Below are positions 7,760 to 15,334 of a stretch of DNA of 64,000 nt, piece by piece. Both the position numbers and the translations under genes were made by a program. The notes beneath the pieces were generated by a model that did no database searches, was not told where the DNA came from, and saw nothing but the letters and a program-made list of their open reading frames with translations. Positions within the stretch are counted from its first letter, which is position 1, and each line of letters starts with the position of its first letter. The stretch comes from DASZIT01 sp052143315 (lineage in GTDB: Bacteria > Actinomycetota > Acidimicrobiia > Acidimicrobiales > RAAP-2). The stretch spans positions 1-64,000 of the forward strand of contig JBKQTE010000055.1 of the NCBI GenBank assembly GCA_052143315.1, written 5' to 3'.

Positions 7760-8731
7760 TCACCAGGCGTAGTCCTCCGGGGCCGTCTTGTGGCCCGGGA
7801 AGATCTCGCCGAGCCGTTCCAGCACCTTGTCGTCGAGGGTGACCTCCACCGCCCGCAGCGCGGAGTCGAGGTGCTCGGGCGTCCGGGGGCCCACGATGGG
7901 GCCGGTCACCGCCGGGCGCGTCAGCAACCAGGCCAGCCCGACCGTACCCGGCTCCTCGCCCACCTCGGCGCAGAGATCCTCGTACGCCTGCAGCTGTGGC
8001 CGCCGCGCCTCGATCGTCTCGGCCGCGCGGCCTGCGTAGCGGCGGCTCCCGTCGCGCTCCTTGCGCACCACGCCACCGAGCAACCCGCCCTGGAGCGGCG
8101 ACCACGGGATGACACCGAGCCCGTAGGCCTCGGCCGCCGGGAGCACCTCGGCCTCGACGTTGCGCACGATCAGGTTGTAGATGGACTGCTCGCTGACGAG
8201 GCCCATGAAGTTGCGGCGGGCCGCCGCCTCCTGGGCCCGGGCGATGTGCCAGCCGGCGAAATTGGAGGACCCGACGTAGAGGATCTTGCCCTGGGCCCGG
8301 AGGACCTCCATCGCCTCCCAGATCTCGTCCCAGCCGGTGGCCCGGTCGATGTGGTGCATCTGGTAGAGGTCGATGTAGTCGGTCTGGAGCCGGCGCAGGC
8401 TCGCCTCACAGGCCCGCCGGATGTTGAGCGCCGAGAGCCGGCCCTCGTTCGGCCACTCCCCCATGTCCCCGTAGAGCTTGGTGGCGATCACGGTCTTCTG
8501 GCGTCGGTCGCCCCCCTGGGCGAACCAGCGGCCGACGATCTCCTCGGTGGCCCCCCTCCCCTTGGAGCGCCCGTAGACGTTGGCCGTGTCGAAGAAGTTG
8601 ATCCCGGCCTCCAGAGCCGAGTCCATGATGGAGAACGAGGTCGGCTCGTCCGTCTCGGGCCCGAAATTCATCGTGCCCAGGCAGATTCGGCTGACCCGGA
8701 GGCCGGTGCGGCCCAGGTGTGTGTAGCGCAT
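7760..8731 (-). CDS. Aldo/keto reductase
   Basis: The 323-residue protein has the standard AKR length and (beta/alpha)8 signatures. MRYTHLGRTGLRVSRICLGT is the typical YghZ/YajO-like start; NFFDTANVYG carries the catalytic Asp and Tyr; IATKLYG the catalytic Lys; and DLYQMHHIDR the catalytic His. Members reduce aldehydes and ketones with NADPH in the cytosol. It is monocistronic, divergent from the DUF35/thiolase pair with a 100-base gap. Physiological substrate unknown. Confidence 0.93.
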   Translation of the reverse strand: MRYTHLGRTGLRVSRICLGTMNFGPETDEPTSFSIMDSALEAGINFFDTANVYGRSKGRGATEEIVGRWFAQGGDRRQKTVIATKLYGDMGEWPNEGRLSALNIRRACEASLRRLQTDYIDLYQMHHIDRATGWDEIWEAMEVLRAQGKILYVGSSNFAGWHIARAQEAAARRNFMGLVSEQSIYNLIVRNVEAEVLPAAEAYGLGVIPWSPLQGGLLGGVVRKERDGSRRYAGRAAETIEARRPQLQAYEDLCAEVGEEPGTVGLAWLLTRPAVTGPIVGPRTPEHLDSALRAVEVTLDDKVLERLGEIFPGHKTAPEDYAW

Positions 8732-8838
8732 GGGCCCGAACCTAATGGCCCGGCGGGAAGAGTGGCCCGATTAGCGGTCGATTTCGAACTCCCGCTACAT
8801 TGAGAACAACATTCTCGGACCCGGACTTTGGGGGCATG

Positions 8839-9237
8839 ATGGCGCAACAGATCCCGCTGGTCGACTACCTGGTGCTCGGGGACGACCCCCACCTGGTGGC
8901 CAACGAGTGCACCTCGTGCGGGGCCCGCTACTTCGACCGCCGGAACGCCTGTGCGGCCTGCGAGGCAACCGACTTCAAGAAGGTCGACGTGCCCACCACG
9001 GGTGAGGTCCGGGCCTTCACGATCGTGTCCTTCGCCGCCCCCGGGATCCCGGTGCCCTTCGTGGCCGCCGTAGTCGACTGCGAGGGCACCAGCGTGCGGG
9101 CGAACCTGATCAACGTGACCCCCGACCCCGAGCACGTGACCACGGGCATGAAGGTGCGCCTGGCCACCGAGGTGATCGGCACGGACGACAACGGCACCGA
9201 AGCGGTCGGCTTCGGCTTCGAACCCCTGGGAGGATGA
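8839..9237 (+). CDS. DUF35 (zinc ribbon + OB-fold) protein, thiolase partner
   Basis: The protein is about 132 residues. A zinc ribbon near the N-terminus shows CTSCGARYFDRRNACAAC (two CxxC pairs), followed by an OB fold (TTGEVRAFTIVSFAAPGIPV). ChsH2-type DUF35 proteins bind CoA thioesters and form complexes with Ltp2-type thiolase-like enzymes; the next gene is such an enzyme and overlaps this stop (ATGA). Two ATGs occur in tandem at 8836 and 8839; the second has better spacing from ggggg, and a TTG at 8800 would extend it. Confidence 0.88.
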   Translation: MAQQIPLVDYLVLGDDPHLVANECTSCGARYFDRRNACAACEATDFKKVDVPTTGEVRAFTIVSFAAPGIPVPFVAAVVDCEGTSVRANLINVTPDPEHVTTGMKVRLATEVIGTDDNGTEAVGFGFEPLGG

Positions 9238-10451
9238 GCGCAATGACATCGGCATCGGAGGAGGTGTGGGTCCTCGGGATCCACATGACCAAGTTCGGGA
9301 AGCACCCTGACCTCGACACCGTCGACCTGGCGTCCGAGGCGGTGCGCGGCGCGCTGGCCGACGGCGGGGTGACCATCAAGGACATGGGCGTCATCGGCGC
9401 CGGCAACCTCATGGGCGGCGCGCTGCCGATCGGACAGGTGGTGCAGAAGCAACTGGGCCAGACCGGCATCCCCGTCTACAACGTGTCGAACGCCTGCGCG
9501 ACCGGGGCGACGGCGCTGCGGGTGGCCGTCATGTCGATCAAGGCGGGCGAGACCGACATGGGACTGGCCTTCGGCGTGGAGAAGCTGGCCGGTGCCGGTC
9601 TGCTGGCCGGCGGCAGTCGCGGCTCCGACTCCAACACCTGGGAGCCCAAGGGGCGCACGGGCGCCGTGGCCGCCATCGACGGCCGGGTCGGCACCGAGAC
9701 CATGCCGGGCGTGTTCGCCCAGATCGGCCTGGAGTACGGCCACCGCTACGGCGGCACCAGCTTCGAGCTGTTCGCCCGCATCAGCGAGAAGAACCACGCC
9801 CACTCCACCCTCAACCCCCTGGCCGCCTACTCCAAGCGGTTCACCCTGGAGGAGATCATGGGCGACCTGATGATCGCCTACCCCAACACCCGGCCCATGT
9901 GCTCGGCCAACTGCGACGGGGCGGCAGCGGCCGTCGTCGTGTCCGGTGCGAAGCTCAGGACCCTCTCGCTCGAGCAACAGCGACGGGCGGTGAAGGTCGC
10001 CGCCTCGGTGCTGACCACCGATCCGTGGGAGGAGTCGTGCCAGGTCCTCCCCGACGTCAACACCCTCACCCGCAACGCCGCCACCCAGGCCTACGAGCAG
10101 GCCGGCATCGGCCCGTCCGACCTCGACCTGGTGGAGCTGCACGACTGCTTCGCCACCGCCGAGCTCGTCCACTACGACAACCTGATGCTGTGCGAGCAGG
10201 GCGGGGCGGTCGACTTCTTCGACTCGGGAGCCACCTGGCGAGACGGCGCCATGCCGGTCAACGTCTCCGGCGGCCTCGAGTCGAAGGGCCACCCCATCGC
10301 CGCCACCGGCATCGCCAACGTCTGGGAGGTGGCCACCCACCTGCGGGGCGAGGCCGGTGACCGCCAGATCGCCGGCGCCAGGGTGGGGCTGGCCCACGTC
10401 ATCGGGCTGGGCTCCGCCTGCGGCGTCCACATCCTCGAAAAGGCGGGGTGA
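9234..10451 (+). CDS. Thiolase-superfamily protein (Ltp/SCP-x type)
   Basis: The 405-residue protein starts in a 4-base overlap with the DUF35 gene. Thiolase-fold landmarks are the nucleophile-region NACATGATA, HDCFATAEL, and GGLESKGHPIAATG carrying the His of the GHP motif; the final GLGSACGVHILEK holds the C-terminal Cys-containing strand. This set matches the SCP-x/Ltp2 group, which performs thiolysis or retro-aldol cleavage on acyl-CoA intermediates of sterol or fatty-acid side chains, normally as a complex with a DUF35 protein. No other sterol-catabolic genes are adjacent, so the substrate is open. Confidence 0.9.
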   Translation: MSAMTSASEEVWVLGIHMTKFGKHPDLDTVDLASEAVRGALADGGVTIKDMGVIGAGNLMGGALPIGQVVQKQLGQTGIPVYNVSNACATGATALRVAVMSIKAGETDMGLAFGVEKLAGAGLLAGGSRGSDSNTWEPKGRTGAVAAIDGRVGTETMPGVFAQIGLEYGHRYGGTSFELFARISEKNHAHSTLNPLAAYSKRFTLEEIMGDLMIAYPNTRPMCSANCDGAAAAVVVSGAKLRTLSLEQQRRAVKVAASVLTTDPWEESCQVLPDVNTLTRNAATQAYEQAGIGPSDLDLVELHDCFATAELVHYDNLMLCEQGGAVDFFDSGATWRDGAMPVNVSGGLESKGHPIAATGIANVWEVATHLRGEAGDRQIAGARVGLAHVIGLGSACGVHILEKAG

Positions 10452-10461
10452 CCGGCGGTTG

Positions 10462-10504
10462 AGCCGGTGGGGCGGCAGCCCGGCCGGGTTCCACCCCACC
10501 GGCT
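10462..10504 (+). terminator. Hairpin after the thiolase gene
   Basis: An 11-bp perfect stem, agccggtgggg at 10462-10472 and its complement at 10494-10504, encloses 21 bases that contain the palindrome ccggccgg. It begins 11 bases after the thiolase stop. The rest of the gap to 10661 holds AT-richer sequence (around 10553-10580) that is probably the promoter region of the next gene. Confidence 0.65.
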
Positions 10505-10661
10505 GTCTGTCAGCCGGGGCCGCCTGCACCGCCGATTCGTCTTCCGGTTCCCCTTTGTTTACGAAATTCATACCTTCCCTTGACCGGCCCCTTAGGTGGG
10601 TGGGGTCGAATAGCAGGGTGACGGTGCCGACCAGGCACGTGGACGTGGAAGGTGGAGGGAC

Positions 10662-12320
10662 ATGAGCGATCGCACGAACCCAGCGGACGGGTCGGGCGAG
10701 CCGACACTCGGCTATCCGGCAGACCCGACACTCGGCTATCCGTCGCCCGGCCCGGCCGCCGGCGCCATCGCCCTACCACCGGCCAACTCCGGAGGGGGCA
10801 CCCAGCTGCTCCCATCCGGCCAACGGGCCCAGCTGCCCCCCACCGGCCCCACACCGGCCGTCGGGCCGCCGACGCCGCCGGCCGGTGTGCCGACCCCACC
10901 TCCCGGCTACGGCTACGGCTTCGGATGGGGTGTCGGCGCGCCCACCGGTACCCCCTACCCGGGCGGGTGGCCGGCGGCGGGTTCCGCCGGGACCGTCCCG
11001 CCCCCGGGCGGGTGGGCGCCTCCAGGCTTCGGCTCCCCGGCGGCTCCCCATCCGCACCAGCCGAGCTCGCACACCGGCCTGCTGGCCACGGTGGCGGCCG
11101 TAGCGGTGGTGGTGGCCCTGCTGGCCGGCGCCGGCCTCGGCCACGCCGTGTGGCCGCAGAACACCGTCACCGGCGCCTCGGGATCGTCCGGCTCGTCCGG
11201 TAGCTCGGGCTCGTCGGGCGGCTCCACCTCGCCGTTCGGCGGCTCGGGCGGCTCCACCTCGCCGTTCGGCGGCTCGGGCTCGTCGGGCTCCAACGGGACC
11301 TCCGCCGGTGCCGGCGCCCCCGCGGACGTCTCCTCCATCGCCGCCAAGGTCGCCCCGGGCCTGGTCGACATCAACACCAACCTGAGCTACGAGAACGAGC
11401 AGGCGGCCGGCACCGGCATGGTGCTCACCTCCAGCGGCGAGATCCTCACCAACAACCACGTGATCGACGGGGCCACCAGCATCAGCGTGACCGACGTGGG
11501 CAACGGCAAGACCTACAACGCCAACGTGGTCGGCTACGACCGCACCGGCGATGTGGCCGTCGTCCAGCTGGTCGGCGCCAGCGGCCTCCAGACCGTCTCC
11601 ACCAGCTCCAGTTCGGCCGCCGTCGGCGAGGCCGTGGTCGGGGTGGGCAACGCCGGTGGGACCGGCGGTACGCCCAGCGCCGCCGGGGGGTCGGTGACCG
11701 CCCTCGACCAGTCGATCACCGCCAGCGACGACAACGGCGGCAACGCCGAAAACCTCACCGGCCTCATCGAGATCAACGCCAGCATCGAACCCGGTGACTC
11801 GGGTGGCTCGCTGGTCGACACCTCGGCACAGGTCATCGGCATGGACACCGCGGCATCGACCGGATCCGGCTACCAGGTCACCAGCTCCCAGGGCTACGCC
11901 ATCCCCATCGCCACCGCCCTCGACCTGGCCAAGCAGATCGAGGCCGGCAACGCCTCGTCCACCATCCACATCGGGGCCACCGGGTTCCTGGGGGTCAGCG
12001 TGGAGGACTCCAGCGCCTCCAGCAGCAACAGCTCCGGCTTCGGTGGCGGCTTCGGTGGCGGCAGCGGTAACGGCACCGGGACCACCACCTCCGGGGCGGT
12101 GGTGGAGGGCACCCTGTCCGGATCGCCCTCCGCCAACGCCGGCCTGGTCCAGGGCGACGTGATCACCGGTCTCGACGGCAAGACGATCAGCTCGTCGAAC
12201 GACCTGACCAACGACCTCGGTGCCTACCACCCGGGTGACACCGTGACGCTCACCTGGACCGACGCCTCGGGCCAGACCCGGACGGCCAGCATCAAGCTGA
12301 CCAGCGGACCGCCCGCCTGA
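10662..12320 (+). CDS. Membrane-anchored HtrA/DegP-type serine protease with PDZ domain
   Basis: The 552-residue protein begins at an ATG preceded by ggaggga. A cytoplasmic, Pro/Gly-rich segment of about 140 residues (with TLGYP twice) precedes one transmembrane helix (LLATVAAVAVVVALLAGAGL), a Ser/Gly linker, a trypsin-like domain and a PDZ domain near the C-terminus. The triad is visible: His in TNNHVIDGA, Asp in RTGDVAVVQL, and Ser in EPGDSGGSL. The PDZ shows GFLGVSVED and GLVQGDVITGLDGK. It should degrade or process damaged extracytoplasmic proteins. A second low-complexity Gly/Ser insert (GFGGGFGGGSGNG) sits inside the PDZ region. It is monocistronic, ending at a bidirectional terminator. 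Confidence 0.95.
   Translation: MSDRTNPADGSGEPTLGYPADPTLGYPSPGPAAGAIALPPANSGGGTQLLPSGQRAQLPPTGPTPAVGPPTPPAGVPTPPPGYGYGFGWGVGAPTGTPYPGGWPAAGSAGTVPPPGGWAPPGFGSPAAPHPHQPSSHTGLLATVAAVAVVVALLAGAGLGHAVWPQNTVTGASGSSGSSGSSGSSGGSTSPFGGSGGSTSPFGGSGSSGSNGTSAGAGAPADVSSIAAKVAPGLVDINTNLSYENEQAAGTGMVLTSSGEILTNNHVIDGATSISVTDVGNGKTYNANVVGYDRTGDVAVVQLVGASGLQTVSTSSSSAAVGEAVVGVGNAGGTGGTPSAAGGSVTALDQSITASDDNGGNAENLTGLIEINASIEPGDSGGSLVDTSAQVIGMDTAASTGSGYQVTSSQGYAIPIATALDLAKQIEAGNASSTIHIGATGFLGVSVEDSSASSSNSSGFGGGFGGGSGNGTGTTTSGAVVEGTLSGSPSANAGLVQGDVITGLDGKTISSSNDLTNDLGAYHPGDTVTLTWTDASGQTRTASIKLTSGPPA
11221..11280. repeat. 30-bp tandem duplication in the HtrA linker
   Basis: Two copies, 11221-11250 and 11251-11280, differ at one base and encode GSTSPFGGSG twice in the extracytoplasmic linker just after the transmembrane helix. 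The in-frame unit length means copy-number change would vary the linker length without breaking the gene. Confidence 0.9.
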
Positions 12321-12344
12321 CCGTCCCCGCCGGCGTTGCTCGCT

Positions 12345-12382
12345 ACGCCGAACGCCCCCTCAGTCGAGGGGGCGTTCGGCGT
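12345..12382. terminator. Bidirectional terminator shared by HtrA and M20 peptidase genes
   Basis: A perfect 16-bp stem, 12345-12360 with 12367-12382 (left arm acgccgaacgccccct), closes a 6-base loop cagtcg. The M20 peptidase stop codon (12360-12362) lies at the top of this hairpin, so its last seven codons form one arm. Confidence 0.85.
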
Positions 12383-13802
12383 GAGCGGCGAGCAGCATGG
12401 CCAGCGAGGCGGTGACCCGTTCGGCCGTCGGCAGGTGGAGCGACTCGTCGGGCCCGTGGGCATTGGACCCCGGCCCCAGCACCCCGGCGGCCAGGATCTG
12501 AGCCCGGGGGAACCGCCCGGCCAGCCAGCCCATGAACGGGATGGTCCCCCCCTCGCCGAACCGCCCCGACGGCCGGCCGAAGCAGGTCTCCGAGGCCTGG
12601 TCGAGGGCGGCGGCCAGCCAGTGGGCCAGCGGCGGGGCCACCCAGCCGCCGGCCGCCGGGGCCGGTACCCACGCCACCCGCGCCCCCGACGGGGGGTCGG
12701 TGGTGAAGGCCCGCTCCACCGCAGCCGCCGCCTCGTCGACGTCGCAGGTGGGTGGCACCCGGATGACCAGCTTCAGACTGGTGGACGGGCGCAGGACGTT
12801 GCCGGCCGAACCCGCCGGGGGCAGGCCGTCAGCGCCGACCACCGCCACCGAGGTCGACCAGGCGGTGCGCAGCGCCCGCTCCGCCTCGTCGGCCCCCTGT
12901 AGGACCAGCCCGTCCACCACCGGGAACGGTGTCTCGGCGGCCCCCTGGTCGGCCAGGGCGGCGGCCAGGGCCCGGGCGTCGTCGATCGCCCCCAGCGGCG
13001 GATCGGCGTGGAGCTCGGGCAGGAGGACCTCGCCGGTGGCGGCGTCCTCGAGACGGTCGAGCAGCTGGCGGATCAGACGGAACGACGAGGGGACCACCCC
13101 GCCGGCCAACCCGCTGTGCACCCCGTGGTCGAGCACCGTGACGGTGAGCGTCCCCTCCACGACCCCGCGGAGGGAGGTGGTGATCCACAGCCGCTCGTAG
13201 GTGGGGCAGCTCGAGTCCAGGGCCACCACCAGGTCGGGGACCCCGATCCGGCCGGCCAGATGGGCCAGCACCGCCGGCAGGTGGGGGCTCCCGCTCTCCT
13301 CCGAGCCCTCGGCCATGACGATGCACCGGCCGTGGCGCCCGCCGGCCGCCACCACCGACTCGAGAGCCACCAGGGCGGAGGGCAGGGCGTACCCGTCGTC
13401 GGCCACGCCACGGGCGTAGAGGCGTTCGCCCTCGATAAGCGGGGTCCACGGGCCTCGGCCCCCGGTCCAGCCGTCGAAGGGGGGCTGCTTGTCGTAGTGG
13501 CCGTAGATCAACACCGTCCCCGGGGCGTGCGGGTGGCTGGCCGGCACGTCGACCACCACGGTGGGGGTCAGCCCGGGGAGGCGGACCACCTCGACGGTGG
13601 AACCGGGGATGGACCGCTCCGAGGCCCACCCGGCCAGCAGGGTGGCCGCCTCCTCGAGGTGGCCGGCCGACTCCCAGTCGGGCTGGTAGGCCGGCGACAC
13701 GTCGGGGATGCGGGCGAACGTCTCCAGCAGGGGGAGGACGTCGGGGCGCCACCGGTCCAGTACCTGGGCGAGGATCTCCTCCGGGCGGGCGTCGTCGATC
13801 AT
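12360..13802 (-). CDS. M20-family metallopeptidase (dipeptidase-like)
   Basis: The 480-residue protein carries the M20 metal-site motifs in order: GHYDKQPPFDGW (first His and Asp), GVADDGYA (bridging Asp) and EGSEESGSP (the Glu-Glu pair). The region from about residue 200 to 310 corresponds to the inserted dimerisation domain. The best match by motif is the M20 dipeptidase group related to carnosinase/DapE-like enzymes, cytosolic and zinc dependent. The protein is not preceded by a signal peptide. It is convergent with the HtrA gene and shares its terminator. Confidence 0.9.
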   Translation of the reverse strand: MIDDARPEEILAQVLDRWRPDVLPLLETFARIPDVSPAYQPDWESAGHLEEAATLLAGWASERSIPGSTVEVVRLPGLTPTVVVDVPASHPHAPGTVLIYGHYDKQPPFDGWTGGRGPWTPLIEGERLYARGVADDGYALPSALVALESVVAAGGRHGRCIVMAEGSEESGSPHLPAVLAHLAGRIGVPDLVVALDSSCPTYERLWITTSLRGVVEGTLTVTVLDHGVHSGLAGGVVPSSFRLIRQLLDRLEDAATGEVLLPELHADPPLGAIDDARALAAALADQGAAETPFPVVDGLVLQGADEAERALRTAWSTSVAVVGADGLPPAGSAGNVLRPSTSLKLVIRVPPTCDVDEAAAAVERAFTTDPPSGARVAWVPAPAAGGWVAPPLAHWLAAALDQASETCFGRPSGRFGEGGTIPFMGWLAGRFPRAQILAAGVLGPGSNAHGPDESLHLPTAERVTASLAMLLAAHAERPLD

Positions 13803-13822
13803 GCGGCGATCTTACGGCCGCC

Positions 13823-14341
13823 TCAGGCGAAGAGCCTGGTCCACCCCTCGCCCACCGGCGCCATGAAGACGGTGGTCAGCGTCGTCGACCGGTGGAGCCA
13901 GGTGCCGTCCACCCACTGGTACTCGTCGTCCTCGTACCCGCACATCCAGTACGACGAGCCGTCGGGGCGCCGGCACGGGCTGAGCAGGTCCCACCGGCCC
14001 GTGGCCCGGTGGCCGTCGACGACGATGCGCGGCTTGACGAAGAGGTGACGCGAGAAGTCGAGGGTGGGGGTGGCCAGCCGGGCGGCGATGGCGCCCCGCC
14101 CGGTGACGCGGCCCAGCCCGGGGCCGCCGTCCCAGGTCCCGTCCTCGGTGAACAGCCCGGCCGCCTGGTGGGACAGCCGATCCAGTGTGGACGGGGTGGC
14201 CACCACGCCCTTGACGAAGCGCAGGTCCACCAGCTCGCCGTAATGGGCCTTGAGCGCCTGGATCTCCAGTACCGCCTCGCTCGCCTCGACCCGCCGCCTC
14301 AGGTCGGTCACCTCGGCGGCCAACTCCTCGATGGTGGGCAT
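13823..14341 (-). CDS. SnoaL/NTF2-fold protein
   Basis: The ATG at 14341 is preceded by GAGGAGTCGCC and gives 172 residues: MPTIEELAAEVTDLRRRVEA, an N-terminal coiled-coil-like helix, then an NTF2-like domain from about residue 25 (EIQALKAHYGELVD, FTEDGTWDGG). The N-terminal coiled coil followed by IQALKAxY is typical of actinobacterial SnoaL_4 proteins, which are often annotated as dehydratase or hydroxylase small-subunit-like without proven activity. It is located 20 bases upstream of the start of the M20 peptidase gene and may be co-transcribed with it. A longer in-frame reading overlaps the divergent gene and is not supported. Confidence 0.8.
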   Translation of the reverse strand: MPTIEELAAEVTDLRRRVEASEAVLEIQALKAHYGELVDLRFVKGVVATPSTLDRLSHQAAGLFTEDGTWDGGPGLGRVTGRGAIAARLATPTLDFSRHLFVKPRIVVDGHRATGRWDLLSPCRRPDGSSYWMCGYEDDEYQWVDGTWLHRSTTLTTVFMAPVGEGWTRLFA

Positions 14342-14454
14342 GGCGACTCCTCGGGGCCGGGACAGGTGCCCCCAGTATGGGCGAACCGAGACACCCGGCC
14401 CGGTCCGGCTACCGTGCTGTCGACCGAGACGGTGTCGTCGACCGAGGAGCGGTG

Positions 14455-14892
14455 ATGATCGAGCGGGTCGTAGAGAAGTGGCACGACTACCTGCGGGGCC
14501 AGCTGCCCGGTGGGCTCGACGATCTGCTCGACGACGACGTCGTCTTCTACTCCCCGATCGTCTACACACCCCAACGGGGCAAGGCCATCACCGCCCTCTA
14601 CCTGCAGGCGGCCAGCCAGACCTTCCCCGGCGACACGTCGTCGTCCGCCCACGGCGCCGACATCCCCGGTCGGTCCTTCCGGTACACGAAGACGGTCGTC
14701 GCCGGCGACACTGCGGTGCTGGAGTTCGAGACCTCCCTGGAGGGAACGTACGTCAACGGGGTCGACATCATCCGGTGCGACAACCAGGGTCGGATCGTCG
14801 AGTTCCGGGTGATGATCCGGCCTCTTCAGGCCGTCCAGGCCGTCCATCGGCTGATGGCGGCCATGCTGGAGGCCATCAAGCCCGGCGACTGA
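14455..14892 (+). CDS. NTF2-like (SnoaL) protein
   Basis: The 145-residue protein has an NTF2/SnoaL fold: a helical start MIERVVEKWHDYLRGQ, then LLDDDVVFYSPIVY, which is the usual core strand, and an Arg-containing terminal strand GRIVEFRVMIRP. Start choice is between a GTG at 14452 and the adjacent ATG at 14455, both behind gaggagc. It is divergent from the other NTF2-like gene (starts 113 bases apart), so the two may share a control region. Proteins of this fold act as isomerases, hydrolases or ligand binders; the substrate is unknown. Confidence 0.8.
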   Translation: MIERVVEKWHDYLRGQLPGGLDDLLDDDVVFYSPIVYTPQRGKAITALYLQAASQTFPGDTSSSAHGADIPGRSFRYTKTVVAGDTAVLEFETSLEGTYVNGVDIIRCDNQGRIVEFRVMIRPLQAVQAVHRLMAAMLEAIKPGD

Positions 14893-14962
14893 ACCTGGGT
14901 GGGCCGTTCAGCGGCGATGGCGTCGCTGAACGCCGGCGGGCGGGCGGTCGTACACTGGAGCC

Positions 14963-15307
14963 ATGTATTCCGGCTCCGGCCACGAATCGTGGATCGCCCT
15001 GGTGGTCTTCGGTGGCATGTTCGCCGTCCGGTACGTCTCGATGCAGCGGCGCGGCGGCCGTCGACGTGGGCAGTCCTCGGCGAACTTCTTCACCGGACCC
15101 GGTGATCCGAGGCCGCCCGAAGGGACGGGCGCCACCGACCGGACGGACGGCACGACCTTCACCGGCACCGCTCCGGGCTGGTTCCGGGACCCGTTCTTCA
15201 AGCACGATCAGCGGTTCTGGTCGGGGACCGAGTGGACCGAGCACGTGACCAACGACGGTGTGCCCAGCGCCGACCCCCCGCCGGACAGGGGTGGGGCCCG
15301 GGCCTGA
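14963..15307 (+). CDS. DUF2510 domain membrane protein
   Basis: The 114-residue protein has one hydrophobic segment near the N-terminus (WIALVVFGGMFAVRYVSM) and a DUF2510 domain at about residues 70-98: PGWFRDPFFKHDQRFWSGTEWTEHV. DUF2510 is a short, tryptophan-rich actinobacterial module found at the ends of membrane proteins, with no established function. Start ATG at 14963 lacks a strong ribosome binding site. It is convergent with the SEC-C gene, 27 bases apart. Confidence 0.8.
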   Translation: MYSGSGHESWIALVVFGGMFAVRYVSMQRRGGRRRGQSSANFFTGPGDPRPPEGTGATDRTDGTTFTGTAPGWFRDPFFKHDQRFWSGTEWTEHVTNDGVPSADPPPDRGGARA

Positions 15308-15334
15308 CCGAGCCAACCCGGCCGCCCGGCGCGC

